Shown here: positions 60,861-64,000 of the stretch, in pieces
How the letters are laid out: each line of letters begins with the position of its first letter
Position numbering within the stretch: the first letter of the stretch is position 1
DNA from: Trichopria drosophilae
Lineage: Eukaryota; Arthropoda; Insecta; Hymenoptera; Diapriidae
DNA: 64,000 bases
Assembly (NCBI GenBank): GCA_030407085.1
Contig: CM059586.1
Location: 31,297,501 to 31,361,500, forward strand
Reading direction: 5' to 3'
Notes under the pieces: generated by a model
What the model saw: the letters and a program-made list of their open reading frames with translations, nothing else
Database searches by the model: none
Told to the model about the DNA's origin: nothing
Position numbers and translations under genes: made by a program

Positions 60861-63265
60861 TGCAGTCACAGACCATGCGTATTGCGCTGGGAGAAGGGAA
60901 GGGGAAGCACACTAGTAGCGAGATTGGGTTGGGAGGCACAAAGAGCTCCACGCGCCGCGATGCGGTTTAATTCGTCGGCCTCAGGACATCGCCCACGAAA
61001 AATCGCTCAGTATCATCCCTGTGAATCAAAGAAAGCATTAAAAAAGCTTTGTAAAAGCTTGTAATATTGTATAAAACAAACTTTACGAAGGGGATTCCAA
61101 AATACAAAAATTGCTATTCCTTCAAATATTATTTATTAAATGTAATTTTTTTATTCATTAACCTATATTCCTGACAAATTTTAATCTTGTTGCAAAATCC
61201 AATATTAATAAGTAATATTGCGTATATGAAGCTTGGAAGCCTTTCTAATAAAAATCGAGAGAAAAGAATGATATGACACAATAGGCGAAGTTTTGCGAAT
61301 AAAACTGATAAACGACTAGGCGAATGGCAAAAGTGCAAGTAATAAAAGGACGTCGAGAAGAAATTCAAAGCGATAAACTTGTATAAAAAGCGATCCATCG
61401 TTGGCGGTGCGGCTGCCGGTGACTACTGCGTCTATAATAAGGAATTGTGCCGACGCCGCCGTCGCCGCCGCATGACGCTCGGTCAAAATAATAACTTGCC
61501 GAGTTGTTTCATTGCGCTTTTCAAACTTTACTCCGTGAAAATAAATGCGGCGAATAATGGCTTGTCGCAAGGGCCATTTTTCCCCAAAGAAATTTCCGCG
61601 AGAACCGCGTGGGAAAAGTGCCGTAAAACGCGCAAGCCGCGTCTCGCATTTTATGACTTCCTTGTTAAACTAAACAAGCAAGTATGAATGCTTGACACGC
61701 GTTTAGCCCCACTCTCTAGACACCAATGTATTATTTATTTTCTTCCTCCGTCTCTCGATTTTAAACAGTTTTGCATAAATAATGATATTAACGATGATTG
61801 AATCGTTAACGATGATTAACAAAGATGCAAGTTATTTTCCAACTTCCTTATTTTGAAATCACAGACCCGTCAAGTCAGAATTATTTCTCCAGATGCTAAA
61901 AATTAAAGTAATCGAATGACCACCATTTATTTTGTTATTGTTTTGGGTATTTTTAACCCCTTGCGTCACTGTTTTACTCAGAATGAGAAATTTTCAGTCT
62001 ATTGAGAGTCATATTTCACTTCTCCAGGAGTGATTTTTTTCTTTCACTTTTGATGGAGTGAAATGTTGCTCTTCATAGGGTGAAATTTTCGCTCGTAATA
62101 AAAGAGTGGTTCAATTTTTACTCCAAGGAATTTAGAGAGGGAGATGGTGAAATATGCAAGGTCGTAAAGTTATTTTTCGATACTGTAGACGTAAAATCCG
62201 ATTTTACGGCCTACTTTTAATCCGTAAAATGTAATTTGACCGATCACGTGAAACATGAATCGGAGCTGTCCAAAACATAAATCATATGGACTAAATCCAG
62301 TCCGCGAAATCGAATTTTTACAGCTTTCAGTACCGAAAAATACTTGTATCGAAAAATACTATTTAAAAAACATTTTTTTCGGGCATCCTAATTTGTAACA
62401 TTTTATTTTACGGACATTCTCTAAAATTTGCGTTTTCGGAAAAAATTTTTTGCAAAATGCAATATTATGGCAGTCGCATCGAGTATGTCGTGAGAGAAAA
62501 ATGAAACCTGCTATTCACTTTAAAACAATGTAGTAATTTGTAATAAATTATCCTGAAATAAAATAATTAATTATCGTTACACTATACAGGATAGAACATT
62601 TGTCAATTCAAAACCTCCATACAATATTCGTAATAGAAAAAATAGAAGCGAAATCACACGATTGTTGAAAGAGCATAAAGAAAGACATTTAATTAAATGA
62701 GATTAGATGACGAGATTAGATTTTATGAAAGCCCCACTCGGCGTTGTAAGCGGCAACCGTTTAACCTTAAAGCATGCCCTCTGCGAAAGAAGACGCCCAA
62801 GAATACAAATAGAGTACAGTAATTATTTCGCTACAATTATACTTAATCGTAGTTAATGCTCAGAATGTAAGCTATAGGAAAAACGTAGAAATTAATCCCC
62901 GCTATTGCACGAGCTTATACGCTTATGTGCGAATATCATGCGCAAGGATAAAAGTGATCCACTTAACGTAGGAAGAACAGAACTGTTTCTAACGTATTTT
63001 CTATTCTCCTTACGATTCGCGTGCAAAAGTGAATTTGGACTTAATGCTGTGCATTTACAAATCTTCATAATGTTAATCAGAAATTTTCACTTGTAATACC
63101 ACGAGAGCTTACCTGATTAATTTTGGAGCCCTAGAGGTATTTGTGGGGTTATATTTTGATTCAAAATTTGGCCACAGGAGAATTGCAGGCAAAGAACTTA
63201 GAATTCCAAACTCTTTTCAGATTTTTTAAAGCTAAAACAACATCATAACCCCTTGAAGAAATCTC
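60861..63265. other. Mixed non-coding stretch
   Basis: 60860-61060 and 61390-61690 are CpG-bearing; the second has a GACGCCGCCGTCGCCGCCGC run near 61450, which reads as an arginine tract in an otherwise unremarkable open frame. 61970-62140 and 62155-62400 have small self-complementary patches (GGAGTGAAATG, TTTTTCGATACTG and TCAGTACCGAAAAATA). No gene is recognised. Confidence 0.45.
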
Positions 63266-63455
63266 GGGAACACCTCAAAAACCCGAATTTCAAAAATCCG
63301 AAACATTGAAAAATCGACATTTAAAAAGTCGACACTAAAAAAACGATAACTGTCAAAAAGCCAGTGAGTCATAAAGTTGTAATATTCATGAAAACAACAA
63401 TGTCGTCTTTTTCAATGTTTCGGATTTTTAACATTTGGATTTTTGAGGTGATCCC
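63266..63455 (+). mobile_element. 190-bp element with perfect 8-bp target duplication
   Basis: The ends are GGGAACACCTCAAAAACCCG and the complement of GGGATCACCTCAAAAATCC. The flanks are identical GAAATCTC at 63258-63265 and 63456-63463. The arms contain AAAAATCCGAAACATTGAAAA and the complement. A second copy in the reverse direction is at 22715-22901. The 8-bp duplication fits hAT or P superfamilies. Non-coding. Confidence 0.9.
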
Positions 63456-63463
63456 GAAATCTC

Positions 63464-63769
63464 GATCATATTATCTGATATTCTATTCTTTCTTAATTTT
63501 TAATTGTAGATAATTCCATTATAAGAAATCATACCAATAATAACTAATGAATTGTGTGGGTCATTGTATGATTAACCATCCAAGACATTGATCTATAATT
63601 ATACTTCTCTCTACTTTCTAATAATATAAGTTCTACAAGATATTCTTAGAATATAAGAAATGGCGTCTATATAAATTTGTTTATAATTTGTTTTCACGAG
63701 ACTGCGTTCTTAAAATTTCTTTTTGCAAATTATGGAATAATTGCAATTTCAGTTCTATTCGCAATGCTG
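63464..63769. other. AT-rich spacer
   Basis: I see no feature here. Confidence 0.4.
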
Positions 63770-64000
63770 GAAATAATAATAATAATAATAATCGTCTTTA
63801 TTGGCAATACAAAATATAAACACAAAATGATCCAAAAGAAAACGACGATACAGTAATGCCAAAAGGCTAGCCACAGCTCCACAGAGTTGCTTTACAGGCT
63901 GACCAAATTACCCAACTGATACAAAAATAGTTGTAGTATACAAGAAAAAATGTCTGCAGATTTAACCCTTTGAGGGGAACATTTTTGTGCTAGACTTGCA
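63770..64000 (-). mobile_element. 3' end of a non-LTR retrotransposon, runs off the window
   Basis: On the minus strand the sequence ends TATTGCCAATAAAGACG followed by (ATT)n at 63771-63792, the same junction as at 19956. The upstream (higher-coordinate) part has no frame in the 200 bp available. Clade not determined. Confidence 0.6.

Noticed and set aside
61379..61687. Frame with an arginine tract
   Set aside because: The arginine run is a CGC/CGT triplet repeat; the rest has no domain and no credible start.

Overview
The window looks like a piece of an arthropod, most likely insect, nuclear genome. It is strongly AT-rich and has long homopolymer-rich stretches. CCTAA/TTAGG-type telomeric repeats occur at 34.1 kb, and there are non-LTR retrotransposon tails and many small non-autonomous DNA transposons. 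CpG is visibly not depleted in the GC-richer islands, which would fit a hymenopteran, but I cannot fix the order or species. There are no bacterial-style operons, and I recognise no complete protein-coding gene, tRNA or rRNA. The window reads as intergenic or long-intron DNA.

The best-supported content is mobile-element debris. (1) A set of elements has termini of the GGGTGCACCTCAAAAACCC type and 8-bp target-site duplications. These include a nested pair at 7.0-7.8 kb with two independent 8-bp duplications, and elements at 21.7-22.6, 22.7-22.9, 44.5, 55.9 and 63.3 kb. Half copies or relatives lie at 15.0 and 29.2 kb. A separate 195-bp element at 30.0 kb has a perfect 8-bp duplication. (2) TA-flanked elements with CACAG-type ends include a five-copy family at 13.5, 26.2 and 46.9-48.1 kb, three of them side by side. 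Relatives lie at 9.7, 16.9, 27.0 and 49.8 kb. (3) Other TA- or TTAA-flanked inverted-repeat elements lie at 2.4, 17.2, 30.3, 31.6 and 48.7 kb; the 48.7 kb element carries a hammerhead-ribozyme-like core. (4) Large fold-backs without clear duplications lie at 4.9 and 43.2 kb, and a 105-bp palindrome at 20.4 kb. (5) Divergent tandem repeats occur at 40.5, 53.2 and 58.2 kb. (6) Two minus-strand LINE 3' ends lie at 20.0 and 63.8 kb.

Between these are islands of higher-complexity, CpG-bearing sequence (about 2.9-4.5, 6.1-6.5, 12.5-13.4, 16.4-16.8, 20.9-21.4, 28.7-29.5, 33.3-38.4, 45.5-46.8, 48.1-48.6, 56.4-57.3, 60.0-61.1 and 61.4-61.7 kb). They are candidates for cis-regulatory DNA or unrecognised exons. 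Three weak gene-like signals are recorded: a splice-bounded 144-bp open segment at 46497-46640, a splice-bounded 68-bp segment at 51022-51089, and a GC-rich open region at 48148-48588. A TATA/initiator-like pair lies at 60828-60860. None is assigned a function.

Repeat boundaries with inverted termini plus flanking duplications are firm. Coding and promoter calls are tentative and need RNA evidence or comparison between species.
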